64,000 bases of DNA from Ralstonia condita (GCF_958405655.1 NZ_CATYWO010000002.1:372001-436000); one strand, 5' to 3'; numbered from the stretch's first letter, positions 42,904 to 52,275 are shown. Translations and numbers: made by a program. The notes: generated by a model not told the origin, from the letters alone.

Positions 42904-43989
42904 TCAAACGATCTGTCTGAGCACCGCCATGATCTTGTTGGCGTAATTCGGATCGGTCGCATAGCCCGCCCGCTGCAGGCCCTTGGCGAATGAAGCCGCG
43001 TCGTTGCCGTTGCCCGCCGCCACGACATGGCTGTAGCGCGGGTTGTTGGCCAGCAGGTTCGCGTAGTCCTTGAAGGCTTCCGCATACGAGCCGTACGCAC
43101 GGAACTTCTCCTTGACCTTGTGCGCGACGCCGCCGACGTATTCGGTGGTGGTCACCTCGGCCGTCTTGCCCGTCCATGATCCGCCAGCCTTGATGCCGAA
43201 CAGGTTGTGCGTGTTGCTGCCGTCCTTGGCATGGATCTCGCGGCGCCCCCAGCCGCTCTCCAGCGCGGCGTGGCCGATCATGAAGTTGGCCGGAATCCCC
43301 GTTTCCTGCGCCGCCTGCGTGGCGTGGCCGATCAGCTTGTTGTAGAAGCTCGTCATGCGTTCGCCGCGCGGCTCGGATGCCACGGTGGACAGATCCACGT
43401 CGGGCGGTGCGCTGGCGGTGTTGCTTTCGGCTTCGGCCTGCTTGCGCAGGGCAGCCAACGCGCGCTGCACGCGCGCTTCCAGGCCCGGTCGCGGCACGGT
43501 GCTGATCCCCGAGCCATCGTCTTCCACGCCGGAGGCGGCAGATGCCGCCATGCTGTTGAGCGACGAGCGCGCGATCGCCTTGGCCGCGTCGGTGGCAGAG
43601 CCGCCCGCGCCGGGCAGCGCGGTATTCGTTGCCGTCGTGCCCGACAGGGCTGTATTCACCGGCCCTCCGGCATCCGGGTTCACTCGGTTGGCCTGGCGCA
43701 GCATCTGCTTCAGCAGTTGATCCGCCACGCCCACGCCGCGCGCGGCCATGGTCTGCGAGAGCTGCTGGTCAAGCATCGACGTGTACATCTTGCTCGACGA
43801 CGAATCGAGCAGCCCAGTCTGCGGCGACGCATCGCGCATCTGCTTGAGCATCATGTTCACGAAGATCGCGTCGAACTGCTTGGCGACGGTTTTGGCTGCG
43901 CCGGTCGGGTCCGTACGCGCCGCCTGCTTGAGCGACTCGAAACCCTTGGAATCGAGCGCCAGACGGCCGGTGAGGTCGGTCGGGTTCAT
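42904..43989 (-). CDS. flgJ: Flagellar rod assembly protein and muramidase FlgJ
   Basis: 361 residues. The N-terminal rod-scaffold domain (about 1-105, AKQFDAIFVNMMLKQMRDAS) is joined by a low-complexity linker to a C-terminal GH73 peptidoglycan hydrolase (about 210-361). The likely catalytic Glu244 is in GHAALESGWGRRE, followed by NLFGIKAGGSW. It opens the cell wall for the rod. The two-domain form is typical of beta- and gammaproteobacteria. Confidence 0.96.
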   Translation of the reverse strand: MNPTDLTGRLALDSKGFESLKQAARTDPTGAAKTVAKQFDAIFVNMMLKQMRDASPQTGLLDSSSSKMYTSMLDQQLSQTMAARGVGVADQLLKQMLRQANRVNPDAGGPVNTALSGTTATNTALPGAGGSATDAAKAIARSSLNSMAASAASGVEDDGSGISTVPRPGLEARVQRALAALRKQAEAESNTASAPPDVDLSTVASEPRGERMTSFYNKLIGHATQAAQETGIPANFMIGHAALESGWGRREIHAKDGSNTHNLFGIKAGGSWTGKTAEVTTTEYVGGVAHKVKEKFRAYGSYAEAFKDYANLLANNPRYSHVVAAGNGNDAASFAKGLQRAGYATDPNYANKIMAVLRQIV

Positions 43990-44005
43990 CTTGGCCTCCC
44001 CCGCG

Positions 44006-45124
44006 TCAGATGATTTCCAGGTCGGCGCGCAGCGCGTTGGCCGCCTTCATCGCCTGCAGGATCGAGATGAGGTCTTGCGGGTTGGCGCCGATCGCATTGA
44101 TGGCCTTGACCACATCTGCCAGGTTGGTACCGCCCTTCACGTTGATGAGGCTCCCTCCCTGTTGCTTGACCTCGATGTTCGAGCGTGCCGCGGCCACGGT
44201 CCGGCCTTGCGAGAACGGCGCAGGCTGGCTCACGACCGGTTCGGTGCTGATGGTGACCGAGAGATTGCCATGGGCCACCGCGCAGGGTTCAAGCTTGACG
44301 AGCTGGTTCATCACGACCGAGCCGGTGCGAGCGTTCACCACTACGCGTGCCGCAGCCAGCGCTGGCGTGACTTCGATGTTCTGCAGCTTGGCAACAAACC
44401 CGACGCGGTCGGAGGCGAGCGCCGGTGCGCGCACGTTGATCGTGCGGCCGTCGGCGGCCTGCGCGGTGTCCATGCCAAACTGCTTGTTGATCGCGTTGAC
44501 GATGTTCTGCACCGTGCCGAAATCGGTCGTGCCAGTGTCGAGCTGAATGCTGCCGGCCTCACCCACCGAGGCCTGCACGGCACGTTCCACCGTTGCCCCG
44601 TTGGCGATGCGGCCAGCGCCGAGCTGATTGATCTGTACCTTGCTGCCATTGGCTGCCGCGCCTGCGCCGCCAATCACGACATTGCCCTGTGCCAGCGCGT
44701 AGAGCTGACCGTCCACACCCTTGAGCGGCGTGAGCAGCAGCGTGCCGCCGCGCAGGCTCTTGGCGTTACCGATGGAAGACACCGTCACGTCAATCGTCTG
44801 GCCAGGCCGTACGAACGCCGGCAGCGTGGCCGTCACCACCACGGCAGCCGTGTTCTTGAGCTGGATGCTCGCCCCGGCCGGCACGTTGATGCCGAACTGC
44901 GTGAGCATGTTGTTGAAGCTCTGGATCGTGAACGGCGTTTGCGTGGTCTGGTCGCCGCTGCCGTCCAGGCCGACGACGAGGCCGTAACCGATCAGCGCGT
45001 TGTCGCGTACGCCGGCAACGGTGGTCAGATCCTTGATGCGGTCAGCATGTGCCGTGGTCGGAACAACCGCCGAAATCGCGCTCAGTGCCACCAGGGCCGC
45101 GCCGATGATGCGATGCAAATTCAT
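44006..45124 (-). CDS. flgI: Flagellar P-ring protein FlgI
   Basis: 372 residues with a Sec signal peptide (MNLHRIIGAALVALSAISAV..TTAHA) and the FlgI start DRIKDLTTVAGVRDNALIGYGLVVGLDGSGDQT. It forms the periplasmic P ring, a bushing for the rod. Ribosome site GAGGA. Last residues KAANALRADLEII are typical. Confidence 0.97.
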   Translation of the reverse strand: MNLHRIIGAALVALSAISAVVPTTAHADRIKDLTTVAGVRDNALIGYGLVVGLDGSGDQTTQTPFTIQSFNNMLTQFGINVPAGASIQLKNTAAVVVTATLPAFVRPGQTIDVTVSSIGNAKSLRGGTLLLTPLKGVDGQLYALAQGNVVIGGAGAAANGSKVQINQLGAGRIANGATVERAVQASVGEAGSIQLDTGTTDFGTVQNIVNAINKQFGMDTAQAADGRTINVRAPALASDRVGFVAKLQNIEVTPALAAARVVVNARTGSVVMNQLVKLEPCAVAHGNLSVTISTEPVVSQPAPFSQGRTVAAARSNIEVKQQGGSLINVKGGTNLADVVKAINAIGANPQDLISILQAMKAANALRADLEII

Positions 45125-45134
45125 GGCAGCTTCC

Positions 45135-45878
45135 TCAGAACGGCGACACGGTCAGGAAGAACCGCGACAGCCAGCCCATCTGCTGCGACTCGGCCACATA
45201 GCCCGTGCCGCGATATTCCATGCGTGCGTCCGCCACCTGGGTGGACAGCACGGTGTTCTGGTTGTTGACGGTGGTGGGGTTGACCACGCCCGAGAACTTG
45301 ATCGACTCGGTGCCCTGGCCCACGGCCATCTGCTTTTCGCCGCTCACCACCAGGTTGCCGTTGGAGAGGACCTCCACGACCGTCACGGTGATCGTGGCGG
45401 TGAAGTTGTTCTGCGCGCCATTGGCGCCCTTGCTGTCGAACTTGTTGGTGTCGCTTGCCGACACACCGAGCAGCGACAGCACGCCCGCGTTCATGCCGGC
45501 GAAGGTCGGCACCGAAGCGCTCATGCTGCCGGTGCGGTTGACGCTGCCGGAGGTCTGCTTGCTGGCCGCCGTGTTCTCGGTGATGACGATGGTGATGGTG
45601 TCGCCGACCATATGTGCACGGCGGTCTTCGAACATGCCCCGGAAGCCTCCGCTGCCCGACGCCACCTCCTGGTAGATCGCCCCGTTCTGGCGCGGCGCCA
45701 TCACCGGCATCGGCGGGCGCGCGGTGGTCGGGCCCTGCACGATCGGCGCCGGCGGTGGCAGCATGCCGCACGCCGTGGCCAGCAAGGCGGCCGTGCCGAG
45801 CACGGCGAGTCGAACCATCCGTAACCGGGACACAGCGCGGCCGCTGTGCGTGGGCGAGTAAACCGGGGGGGTATGCAT
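45135..45878 (-). CDS. flgH: Flagellar L-ring lipoprotein FlgH
   Basis: 247 residues. A lipobox LLATACG puts the lipid on Cys37. The FlgH core is clear (GSGGFRGMFEDRRAHMVGDTITIVITENTAASKQ, and GNLVVSGEKQMAVGQGTESIKFSGVV). The start at 45878 has AAGGAAG seven bases upstream, so the long N-terminal stretch before the hydrophobic core appears to be translated; a shorter form from 45818 is possible. It forms the outer-membrane L ring. Confidence 0.95.
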   Translation of the reverse strand: MHTPPVYSPTHSGRAVSRLRMVRLAVLGTAALLATACGMLPPPAPIVQGPTTARPPMPVMAPRQNGAIYQEVASGSGGFRGMFEDRRAHMVGDTITIVITENTAASKQTSGSVNRTGSMSASVPTFAGMNAGVLSLLGVSASDTNKFDSKGANGAQNNFTATITVTVVEVLSNGNLVVSGEKQMAVGQGTESIKFSGVVNPTTVNNQNTVLSTQVADARMEYRGTGYVAESQQMGWLSRFFLTVSPF

Positions 45879-45911
45879 CGCAGAACTTCCTTGAAAACAA
45901 CGCCGCCCAGC

Positions 45912-46694
45912 TTAGAGCTGCGACAGCTTCTCCAGCATCTGGTCGGAGGTCTGCACCGACTTGCTGTTGATCTCGTACGCGCGCTGCGTCTGGATCATGT
46001 TGACCATCTCTTCCACCACGTTCACGTTGGACGTTTCCACGTAGTTCTGGTTGAGCACGCCCACGCCGTTCGATCCCGGGTTGGCCAGGTTGGCGGTGCC
46101 GGACGCTTCGGTCTCGGCATACAGGTTCTCGCCCATGCTGCGCAGGCCGGCCGGGTTGATGAAGTTGGCCAGCTGAAACGTACCCACCTGCGTGTTGTTG
46201 ACCGAGCCCGGCGTGGTCACCGTCACCACACCGTCCTTGCCGACCGAGAAGCTCGTGGCGTTCTGCGGCACGGTGATGGCCGGTTGGATCGGGTAGCCGC
46301 TGGACGTCACCAGCTGACCCTGGGCGTTGACCTGGAAGCTGCCGTCACGCGTGTAGGCCAGCGTGCCGTCAGGCATCTGCACCTGGAAGAAGCCGTTGCC
46401 GTTGATGGCCACGTCGGTCGCATTGCCGGTCTGCTGCAGGTTGCCCTGGGTGTGCAGGCGCTCGGTGGCCACGATGCGCACGCCGGTACCGATCTGCATG
46501 CCCGAGGGCAGCGTCGTCTGCTGCGACGACTGCGCACCCGGCTCGCGCACGTTCTGATACAGCAGGTCTTCGAACACGGCGCGCGAGCGCTTGAAGCCGG
46601 TCGTGTTGACGTTCGCCAGGTTGTTCGAGATGACATCCAGCTGCGATTGCTGGGCGTCCATCCCGGTCTTGGAAATCCACAGGGAGCGAATCAT
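45912..46694 (-). CDS. flgG: Distal rod protein FlgG
   Basis: 260 residues, the standard FlgG length. N-terminus MIRSLWISKTGMDAQQSQLDVISNNLANVNTTGFKRSRAVFEDLLYQ and C-terminus NVVEEMVNMIQTQRAYEINSKSVQTSDQMLEKLSQL are unmistakable. It forms the distal rod. Confidence 0.98.
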   Translation of the reverse strand: MIRSLWISKTGMDAQQSQLDVISNNLANVNTTGFKRSRAVFEDLLYQNVREPGAQSSQQTTLPSGMQIGTGVRIVATERLHTQGNLQQTGNATDVAINGNGFFQVQMPDGTLAYTRDGSFQVNAQGQLVTSSGYPIQPAITVPQNATSFSVGKDGVVTVTTPGSVNNTQVGTFQLANFINPAGLRSMGENLYAETEASGTANLANPGSNGVGVLNQNYVETSNVNVVEEMVNMIQTQRAYEINSKSVQTSDQMLEKLSQL

Positions 46695-46730
46695 GTTCGA
46701 GTCCTTGGTTAATTCAAATCAGGCCCGCCG

Positions 46731-47468
46731 TCAGGCGTGGCGCAGCAGTTCATTGGCCGACTGGGCATTCGTGTCGCTCGTCTGCAGCGATTTCATCTGC
46801 ATCTCGAGCTGGCGCGAAATCTCGATCATGTTGACGAGCGAGTCGGTGAGGTTCACGTTGCTGCCTTCCAGTGCCCCAGGCGTGATGCGTACGTTTTCGT
46901 TCACGTCGGCATCCTGTCCGTCGCGCTGGCGGAACAGGCCGTCGGTGCCGCGGTCAAGGTTGGAAGGATCGATGCTGACCAGCTTCAGCCGACCGAGAGA
47001 CACAGGCGGCGTCACGTTGTCGGCACTGATCGCATTGACCGTGCCGTCCTTGGCGAACTGCACCGTCGTGTTGGGCGGCAGGGTGATCGGGCCACCATCG
47101 CCCATCACCGGCTGGCCAGACAGCGTCACGATGGTGCCATCGGGGTTCAGCTGGAACGTACCCGCACGCGTATAGGCCTCGGTGCCATCGGGGGCTTGTA
47201 CGGCAAAGTAGCCTTGCCCGTCGATGGCCACATCCAGCGCACGACCGGTGGTCTCGATCGGGCCGGGTGTCACGTCCGTGCCGATGGCCGAGGCCATCAC
47301 GAAGCTGCGCGTGGGCGAACCGTCGCCCTGCACGCCCACCGTATGGAACGCATCGATCTGCGCCTTGAAGCCGGTGGTGCTGGCGTTGGCAAGGTTGTTT
47401 GCGCTGGCCGCCTGTTGGTCGAACAGGTGCTTCACGCCAGTCATCGATACGTAGATCGAGCGATCCAT
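46731..47468 (-). CDS. flgF: Proximal rod protein FlgF
   Basis: 245 residues. N-terminus MDRSIYVSMTGVKHLFDQQAASANNLANASTTGFKAQIDAF and C-terminus VNMIEISRQLEMQMKSLQTSDTNAQSANELL identify FlgF of the rod family. Ribosome site AAGGAG. Sits between flgE and flgG as in other flagellar operons. Confidence 0.97.
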   Translation of the reverse strand: MDRSIYVSMTGVKHLFDQQAASANNLANASTTGFKAQIDAFHTVGVQGDGSPTRSFVMASAIGTDVTPGPIETTGRALDVAIDGQGYFAVQAPDGTEAYTRAGTFQLNPDGTIVTLSGQPVMGDGGPITLPPNTTVQFAKDGTVNAISADNVTPPVSLGRLKLVSIDPSNLDRGTDGLFRQRDGQDADVNENVRITPGALEGSNVNLTDSLVNMIEISRQLEMQMKSLQTSDTNAQSANELLRHA

Positions 47469-47497
47469 GCAAGGCTCCTTGGTGGGCGGTCAGACGA

Positions 47498-48706
47498 TTA
47501 CATGGTCACCAAGGTCTGCAGGATGGTGTCCTGCGTCTTGATGGTCTGTGCGTTGGCCTGGTACGAGCGCTGCGCGATGATCATGTTCACCAGTTCCTGG
47601 CTCAGATCCACGTTGGATTGCTCCACCGCGGAGGACTGCAGCAGACCAAACGAGCCCATGCCCGGCGTCCCGAGGTTGGGGGCGCCCGAGTTGGACGTCT
47701 CGACCCACTGGTTGCCGCCGATGTTCTGCAGGCCTTCCGGCGCCTTGAAGTTGGCCATCGCGATCTGGCCCAGCGTGGCGGTACGGCCGTTGGAGTAGCG
47801 CGCCGTGATGGTGCCGTCGGTGCCAACCGAGTAGCTGGCCAGGCGGCCCGTGGCGTAGCCGTCCTGCGTGACGCCGGGCGCGGTGTCGTTGTAGCCGCCG
47901 CCGTACTGCGTGGTGCCCGTGAAGTCCATGCTGGCGATGCTCATGCCGGCAAACGACACGGCGATCTTGCTGGGCGTCGAGGTCAACTGGCCGTTGCTGT
48001 TGAACGTGAGCGTCGTCACCGGGTTGCCGCCGGTGGGGTTGTTGCCATCCACCTGCGAGTACACATCCCAGCCTGTCGCGGTACGCACGTAGTAGTTGGT
48101 GAGCATGTGCGCCGTTCCCGTGCCGTCATACACCTGTTCCGACACGGAATGGTTGAACGTGGCCGAGTTGGTGGGCGAGAACGGCGTGGTGGTCGGTGCG
48201 GTCGCTGCAGCGTCGAGGTTGATGCCGAACGCCGTGTTGGTGGTCGCGAGCGGGGCCAGGTCGTTGACCGGAATCTGCAGGTTGGTCAGCACGGCGGTGT
48301 TGACCTTGCCGGTCGAGTCCACGCCGTAACCGGTCAGGTTCTGGCCGGTGGCAGAAATGATGTAGCCGTTCTTGTCGGTCTGGAACTGGCCGTTACGCGA
48401 ATACGACACCTGGCCGCTTGCCGTATCGACCATGCGATAGAAACCCGTGCCGTTGATGGCGATATCCAGCGGGTTGCCGGTAATGGTCACGTTACCCTGC
48501 GTGAACGACTGCGACACCCTGGTCACTTCCACGCCCTGCCCGACCTGGTTGTCGGACGCGCCCACCAGCGAGCGCGCATACACGTCGCCAAATTCCGCGG
48601 TCGATTTCTTGTAGCCGACCGTGTTGGCATTGGCGACGTTGCTGCCGATCACGTCGAGGTTTTTGGAGGCGGCGTCGAGACCGCTCAGGCCTTGCTGGAA
48701 TCCCAT
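47498..48706 (-). CDS. flgE: Flagellar hook protein FlgE
   Basis: 402 residues. N-terminus MGFQQGLSGLDAASKNLDVIGSNVANANTVGYKKSTAEFGDVYA and C-terminus VDLSQELVNMIIAQRSYQANAQTIKTQDTILQTLVTM are diagnostic. It builds the hook. Ribosome site GGGAG. Confidence 0.98.
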   Translation of the reverse strand: MGFQQGLSGLDAASKNLDVIGSNVANANTVGYKKSTAEFGDVYARSLVGASDNQVGQGVEVTRVSQSFTQGNVTITGNPLDIAINGTGFYRMVDTASGQVSYSRNGQFQTDKNGYIISATGQNLTGYGVDSTGKVNTAVLTNLQIPVNDLAPLATTNTAFGINLDAAATAPTTTPFSPTNSATFNHSVSEQVYDGTGTAHMLTNYYVRTATGWDVYSQVDGNNPTGGNPVTTLTFNSNGQLTSTPSKIAVSFAGMSIASMDFTGTTQYGGGYNDTAPGVTQDGYATGRLASYSVGTDGTITARYSNGRTATLGQIAMANFKAPEGLQNIGGNQWVETSNSGAPNLGTPGMGSFGLLQSSAVEQSNVDLSQELVNMIIAQRSYQANAQTIKTQDTILQTLVTM

Positions 48707-48745
48707 AGTGTTCTCCCGTGGAAGATGAAAAGCGGGTTCGACCCG

Positions 48746-49393
48746 TTATTGAATGGTGGTGACGTCCGACAGCTTGGCCGTATTGCCCGAGGCCAGTTGC
48801 AGTTGCGTCGTGCCGTTGGTGATGGTCACGCCCGTGACCTTGTCAGCGCCAAGGGCGTTGGCCGTGGCTGCCTTGCCACCCAGCGTGGCGGACACCGAAA
48901 TGCTGTAAGTGCCGTCCGCCACCGAGGTACCGCTGTCGTTCTTGCCGTTCCAGGTGTAGTTGCCCGAGCCGGCGCTCATGCCGCCAAGATCGACCTTGCG
49001 GACGGTGTTGCCGCTCGCGTCCTTGATCGTCACGACCACGTCGTCGGCGCCGTTGGGCACCGAGATGCCGAAGTTCGCCGAGCCCGAGGCAAGCGTCAGC
49101 GTGGAGGACGGCACCTGCACGGTACGCCCGATCAGCGACGACGCCTGCGTGGCGGCGTTCTGTGTGGCCATGCTCGACATCGTGGTGTTCAACTGCTGGA
49201 TACCGTTCACCGTGTTGATCTGCGCCAGCTGCGAGGTCATCTGCGAGTTGTCCATCGGATTGAGCGGATCCTGGTTCTGCAGCTGCGCAACCAGAAGCTG
49301 CATGAACGTGTTCTGCAGATCGGTGCCGCTGGTGATGGACAGGTTGTTGCTGGTATTCGTGCTGGGGGTGCTGGTGGCGGAAGTGACGGTCAT
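48746..49393 (-). CDS. flgD: Hook cap protein FlgD
   Basis: 215 residues. The N-terminal export part includes FMQLLVAQLQNQDPLNPMDNSQMTSQLAQINTVNGIQQLN, followed by the FlgD Ig-like/Tudor region with DASGNTVRKVDLGGMSAGSGNYTWNGKNDSG. It forms the temporary cap on which FlgE assembles. Confidence 0.97.
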   Translation of the reverse strand: MTVTSATSTPSTNTSNNLSITSGTDLQNTFMQLLVAQLQNQDPLNPMDNSQMTSQLAQINTVNGIQQLNTTMSSMATQNAATQASSLIGRTVQVPSSTLTLASGSANFGISVPNGADDVVVTIKDASGNTVRKVDLGGMSAGSGNYTWNGKNDSGTSVADGTYSISVSATLGGKAATANALGADKVTGVTITNGTTQLQLASGNTAKLSDVTTIQ

Positions 49394-49430
49394 GATCGTG
49401 TCTCGCGTGTCTCGGTCGGGCTGGCGCCGC

Positions 49431-49838
49431 TTACTGACCCAGGGTCAGTGCCTTGGCGGCCATCGTCTTGGTGGTATTGGCGACTTCCACGTTGGCCTGG
49501 TACGAACGCGAAGCGGAAATCATGTTGACCATCTCGTCGACCACATCGACGTTCGGCATGGTCACGTAGCCGTCGGCGTCGGCCAGGGGGTTGCCCGGCT
49601 GATGCATGCGCTTCATGGGCGTGACGGTGTCTTCCACCACCCGGTCGACCGACACGCCGGTGGCGTAGTCGTCAGACTCCTGTACGGGCGTGAACACCAC
49701 CTGCTTGGCACGGTAAGCCGTTCCGTTCGGGCCCGTCACGCTCTCGGCATTGGCCAGGTTGGAGGCTACGACGTTCATGCGCTTGGACTGCGCGGTGAGC
49801 GCGCTGCCAGCCACATCCATCACCTTGAATAGCGACAT
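49431..49838 (-). CDS. flgC: Proximal rod protein FlgC
   Basis: 135 residues. MSLFKVMDVAGSALTAQSKRMNVVASNLANAESVTGPNGTAYRAKQVVF at the start and VDEMVNMISASRSYQANVEVANTTKTMAAKALTLGQ at the end match FlgC. It lies downstream of flgB across a gap of about 157 bases that has no gene. Confidence 0.97.
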   Translation of the reverse strand: MSLFKVMDVAGSALTAQSKRMNVVASNLANAESVTGPNGTAYRAKQVVFTPVQESDDYATGVSVDRVVEDTVTPMKRMHQPGNPLADADGYVTMPNVDVVDEMVNMISASRSYQANVEVANTTKTMAAKALTLGQ

Positions 49839-49995
49839 GTTGGTTCCGCTGTCTTAAAGCTGTTTCCGGACTGCGTCCGTTGTTGTGTGGGCGCTCTCCG
49901 GGCCAGATCAGCCTGGCCCGGGGCGCCGCATCACTCCCGCCCCTCTTTCTCGCCGCGCCTGACTGCTGCGCGATCGTCTTGCCTATTGCGCCGCG

Positions 49996-50451
49996 CTAGC
50001 TGCTCTGAATGGCCGCCAGCATCGACTTGATCTTCTGCGTCACGATGTTCAGGTCTGCCTCGTAACGCACCGTGTTGTCGGCGAAGCGCATGCGCTCGCC
50101 GTCCATGTCCACCGTATTGCCATCGATGGACGGCTGCTGCGACGTGCGGTACTGCACGTCGCCCTGCAGCGCCTTGGTCTGCTGCGACAGCGAAGCCTGC
50201 ATCAGCGCCACTTCACCGGCCGGCGCGCCGTCAACCGTCAGATGGCCTGCAGCCGTTGCCGTCATCGGCAGGCTGTTACCGCTTTGCTGGCCGACCGCCT
50301 TCTGCAGCGCCGACTGGAAATCGAAGTCGCGCGCCTTGTAGTTGGGCGTGTCGGCGTTGGCGATGTTCGAGGCCAGAATCTGATGCCGCTGCGAGCGCAG
50401 CCGCAGTGCCTGCTCCTGAAAACCGAACAACTGATCCAGCTTGTCGACCAT
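49996..50451 (-). CDS. flgB: Proximal rod protein FlgB
   Basis: 151 residues. MVDKLDQLFGFQEQALRLRSQRHQILASNIANADTPNYKARDFDFQSAL and the C-terminus NTVRYEADLNIVTQKIKSMLAAIQSS identify FlgB. The start at 50451 is preferred because GAGGA sits 8 bases before it; starts at 50460 or 50493 would place that site inside or directly on the coding frame. It is the first gene of the flgB-J operon and diverges from flgA. Confidence 0.95.
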   Translation of the reverse strand: MVDKLDQLFGFQEQALRLRSQRHQILASNIANADTPNYKARDFDFQSALQKAVGQQSGNSLPMTATAAGHLTVDGAPAGEVALMQASLSQQTKALQGDVQYRTSQQPSIDGNTVDMDGERMRFADNTVRYEADLNIVTQKIKSMLAAIQSS

Positions 50452-50846
50452 GTTTGCCATTCCTCGCGCGTGGCGCGTGATTGCTTGCGCCACCCGCCGG
50501 GTTCGTGTTTCGAATGCCGTGGGACCGAGACACCGGCATTGGCGGCCCCTTCAAAACCGCCAATGCCGTCTCCCAAACCGCTTGTTGCTGAGTTGCCGTC
50601 ATGCAGCCTCAGTGGCGAAAGCCTGTCTGCGGATCCGGGGGCCGTCGGGAAAACAGCCGCCGGGGCAGGTCGCGCGAGCAAAGAGCACACACCGCGCAAC
50701 GCCAGGGACTTCACCACGTTGCAAAGTCTAGGGGCCGGTGCGCAAGCGCATTCGTCCGAATAAGGGGGGGATTGACCGACATTTCCGCATTTGGCCCTCG
50801 CACACGCGTGGCTACACTTCACCGGACTTTTGATGGAGGGCTTTCC
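50452..50846. other. Divergent control region between flgB and flgA
   Basis: 395 bases holding the promoters of the rod/hook operon and of flgA. The clearest structure is a perfect inverted repeat with 12-base arms, CGGCATTGGCGG at 50534-50545 and CCGCCAATGCCG at 50557-50568, with an 11-base spacer. It may be a regulator site or a hairpin in the flgB leader. No convincing sigma-54 site with correct spacing was found. Confidence 0.65.
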
Positions 50847-51722
50847 ATGTCCACGCGGTTTGCACGCAGCGCGCACCCCCCGACCCGATCAGGCGCCACG
50901 GCCGTGGGGGCGGCCGCGCGCGGGCGCGGAATCCTGACCGTTCTGGCGCTGGCGCTGCTGGCAAGCCTCGCCCATCCGATCCTGGCGCGCGCCCAGGGCA
51001 TGGTGCGGGTCGGCTACCCGCCGGCGGCCGCCAACCTGCACACGCCCGCTCAAGGTATCCAGCCCGCCACCACGACCATTCAGGGTCCGAACGCGATCCA
51101 GATGCAGATTCAGCAGCAGTTGCAATCGCAACTGGACATCCTGGGTGGCACGAATGACGCAGGCGCGCCGCGCGCATCCGTAGAGGTCGGCCCGGTCGAC
51201 CCGCGCATTGCCAACCAGCCGTGCGACCAGATCGACCTGATGCTGCCGGCCGCCAACCGCCTGCGCGGCCGTATACAAGTGGGGGTCCGCTGCCGCTCCC
51301 CGCATGCCTGGGCGGCATGGGTCCCGGCCACCATCCAGATCACGGGAACGTATTACGTGGCCTCGCATCAACTGTCGCCCGGCAAGACGCTCGACATGGG
51401 CGATCTCGAAGCCCGTACCGGCGACCTGTCCATGCTGCCGCCCTCCGTGGTGCAGCAACCCGCCGACGTGGTCGGCCGCGTGCTCGTGACCAGCGTGGCG
51501 GCCAACCAGCCGCTGCGCGCCGAAAGCCTGCGCCTGCCGATTGCCGTGCAAGCCGGCCAGACCGTCAAGCTTGTCGCTGAAGGGGGTGGCTTCCAGGTTA
51601 CAAGCGACGGGCGCGCCCTGAATCAGGCCGCAGTGGGCCAGGTTGCGCAGGTACGGACCGCCAACGGCAACGTCGTTTCGGGCATCGCGCAGTCTGTTGG
51701 CGTGGTTGCCATTCAGTTTTGA
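50847..51722 (+). CDS. flgA: Flagellar P-ring assembly chaperone FlgA
   Basis: 291 residues from the ATG at 50847, which has GGAGGG upstream; longer frames are shadows. Signal peptide with hydrophobic core ILTVLALALLASLAHPILARAQG. The C-terminal SAF/ChapFlgA domain is visible (YYVASHQLSPGKTLDMGDLEARTGDLSMLPPSVV, then NGNVVSGIAQSVGVVAIQF). It is needed in the periplasm for FlgI assembly. A Gln-rich insert near residues 80-110 (IQMQIQQQLQSQL) makes it longer than the usual 220-240 residues. Confidence 0.95.
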   Translation: MSTRFARSAHPPTRSGATAVGAAARGRGILTVLALALLASLAHPILARAQGMVRVGYPPAAANLHTPAQGIQPATTTIQGPNAIQMQIQQQLQSQLDILGGTNDAGAPRASVEVGPVDPRIANQPCDQIDLMLPAANRLRGRIQVGVRCRSPHAWAAWVPATIQITGTYYVASHQLSPGKTLDMGDLEARTGDLSMLPPSVVQQPADVVGRVLVTSVAANQPLRAESLRLPIAVQAGQTVKLVAEGGGFQVTSDGRALNQAAVGQVAQVRTANGNVVSGIAQSVGVVAIQF

Positions 51723-51770
51723 GACGAATTAATCACTTGCACAGTGTGATGATCCGTCGATGTTCCCCGC

Positions 51771-51798
51771 TAAAGTTTGGGTCGGGGTTGGCCGATAT
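51771..51798 (+). promoter_or_regulatory. Sigma-28 (FliA) promoter of flgM
   Basis: TAAAGTTT (51771-51778), 12 bases, GCCGATAT (51791-51798): the -35 is a perfect match to the consensus and the -10 matches 7 of 8, with a spacer one base longer than the canonical 11. It lies 36 bases before the flgM start and gives sigma-28 control over its own inhibitor. Confidence 0.85.
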
Positions 51799-51833
51799 GG
51801 GTGTTAGGATGAACGCGCTCTTCGGAGACACCC

Positions 51834-52154
51834 GTGAAAATCAACCATATCGTCAACAACGCACCGGCCGCCGTGCCGACCAAGGACGCCACGTCCGGGT
51901 CGACGCGTGCCGCGAGCACGACTCCGGCCAGCACCGCGGCCTCGGGCTCGGCGCGCCACAGTGGCGACACCCCGTCGCTATCGGTCCAACGCGTCTCGCG
52001 CCAGGTGGGCAGCGGCGACTTCGACGCCGCGCGCGTCGAGCAGATCCGCAGCGCCATCCAGAGCGGCACGCTCAAGATGGACGCCGGCAAGATCGCCGAT
52101 GCGGCGCTTTCCGCCGCGCAATCGCTGCTCTCCACGCGATCCAAGAAGGTCTGA
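51834..52154 (+). CDS. flgM: Anti-sigma-28 factor FlgM
   Basis: 106 residues, GTG start behind GGAGA. The N-terminal half is disordered (Thr/Ala/Ser-rich); the C-terminal half carries the sigma-28 binding helices: DAARVEQIRSAIQSGTLKMDAGKIADAALSAAQSLL. FlgM holds FliA inactive until it is exported through the finished hook. It has its own sigma-28 promoter, so it forms a feedback loop. flgN follows 121 bases later. Confidence 0.95.
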   Translation: MKINHIVNNAPAAVPTKDATSGSTRAASTTPASTAASGSARHSGDTPSLSVQRVSRQVGSGDFDAARVEQIRSAIQSGTLKMDAGKIADAALSAAQSLLSTRSKKV

Positions 52155-52275
52155 CGGGAGCTTCCCGTCTTCCGTCCCCCAATTCTGATGACGCCGCCGG
52201 CCCACACGGGCTGACTGCGGCGGGGCGGTATGCCAGCCGGCGGCTGCCCAAGCTACCCTGCTGGAGGCAGTAGCC

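Noticed and set aside
50583..50610. Possible sigma-54 site for flgB
   Set aside because: GG and GC elements have the right spacing but flanking bases fit the consensus poorly.
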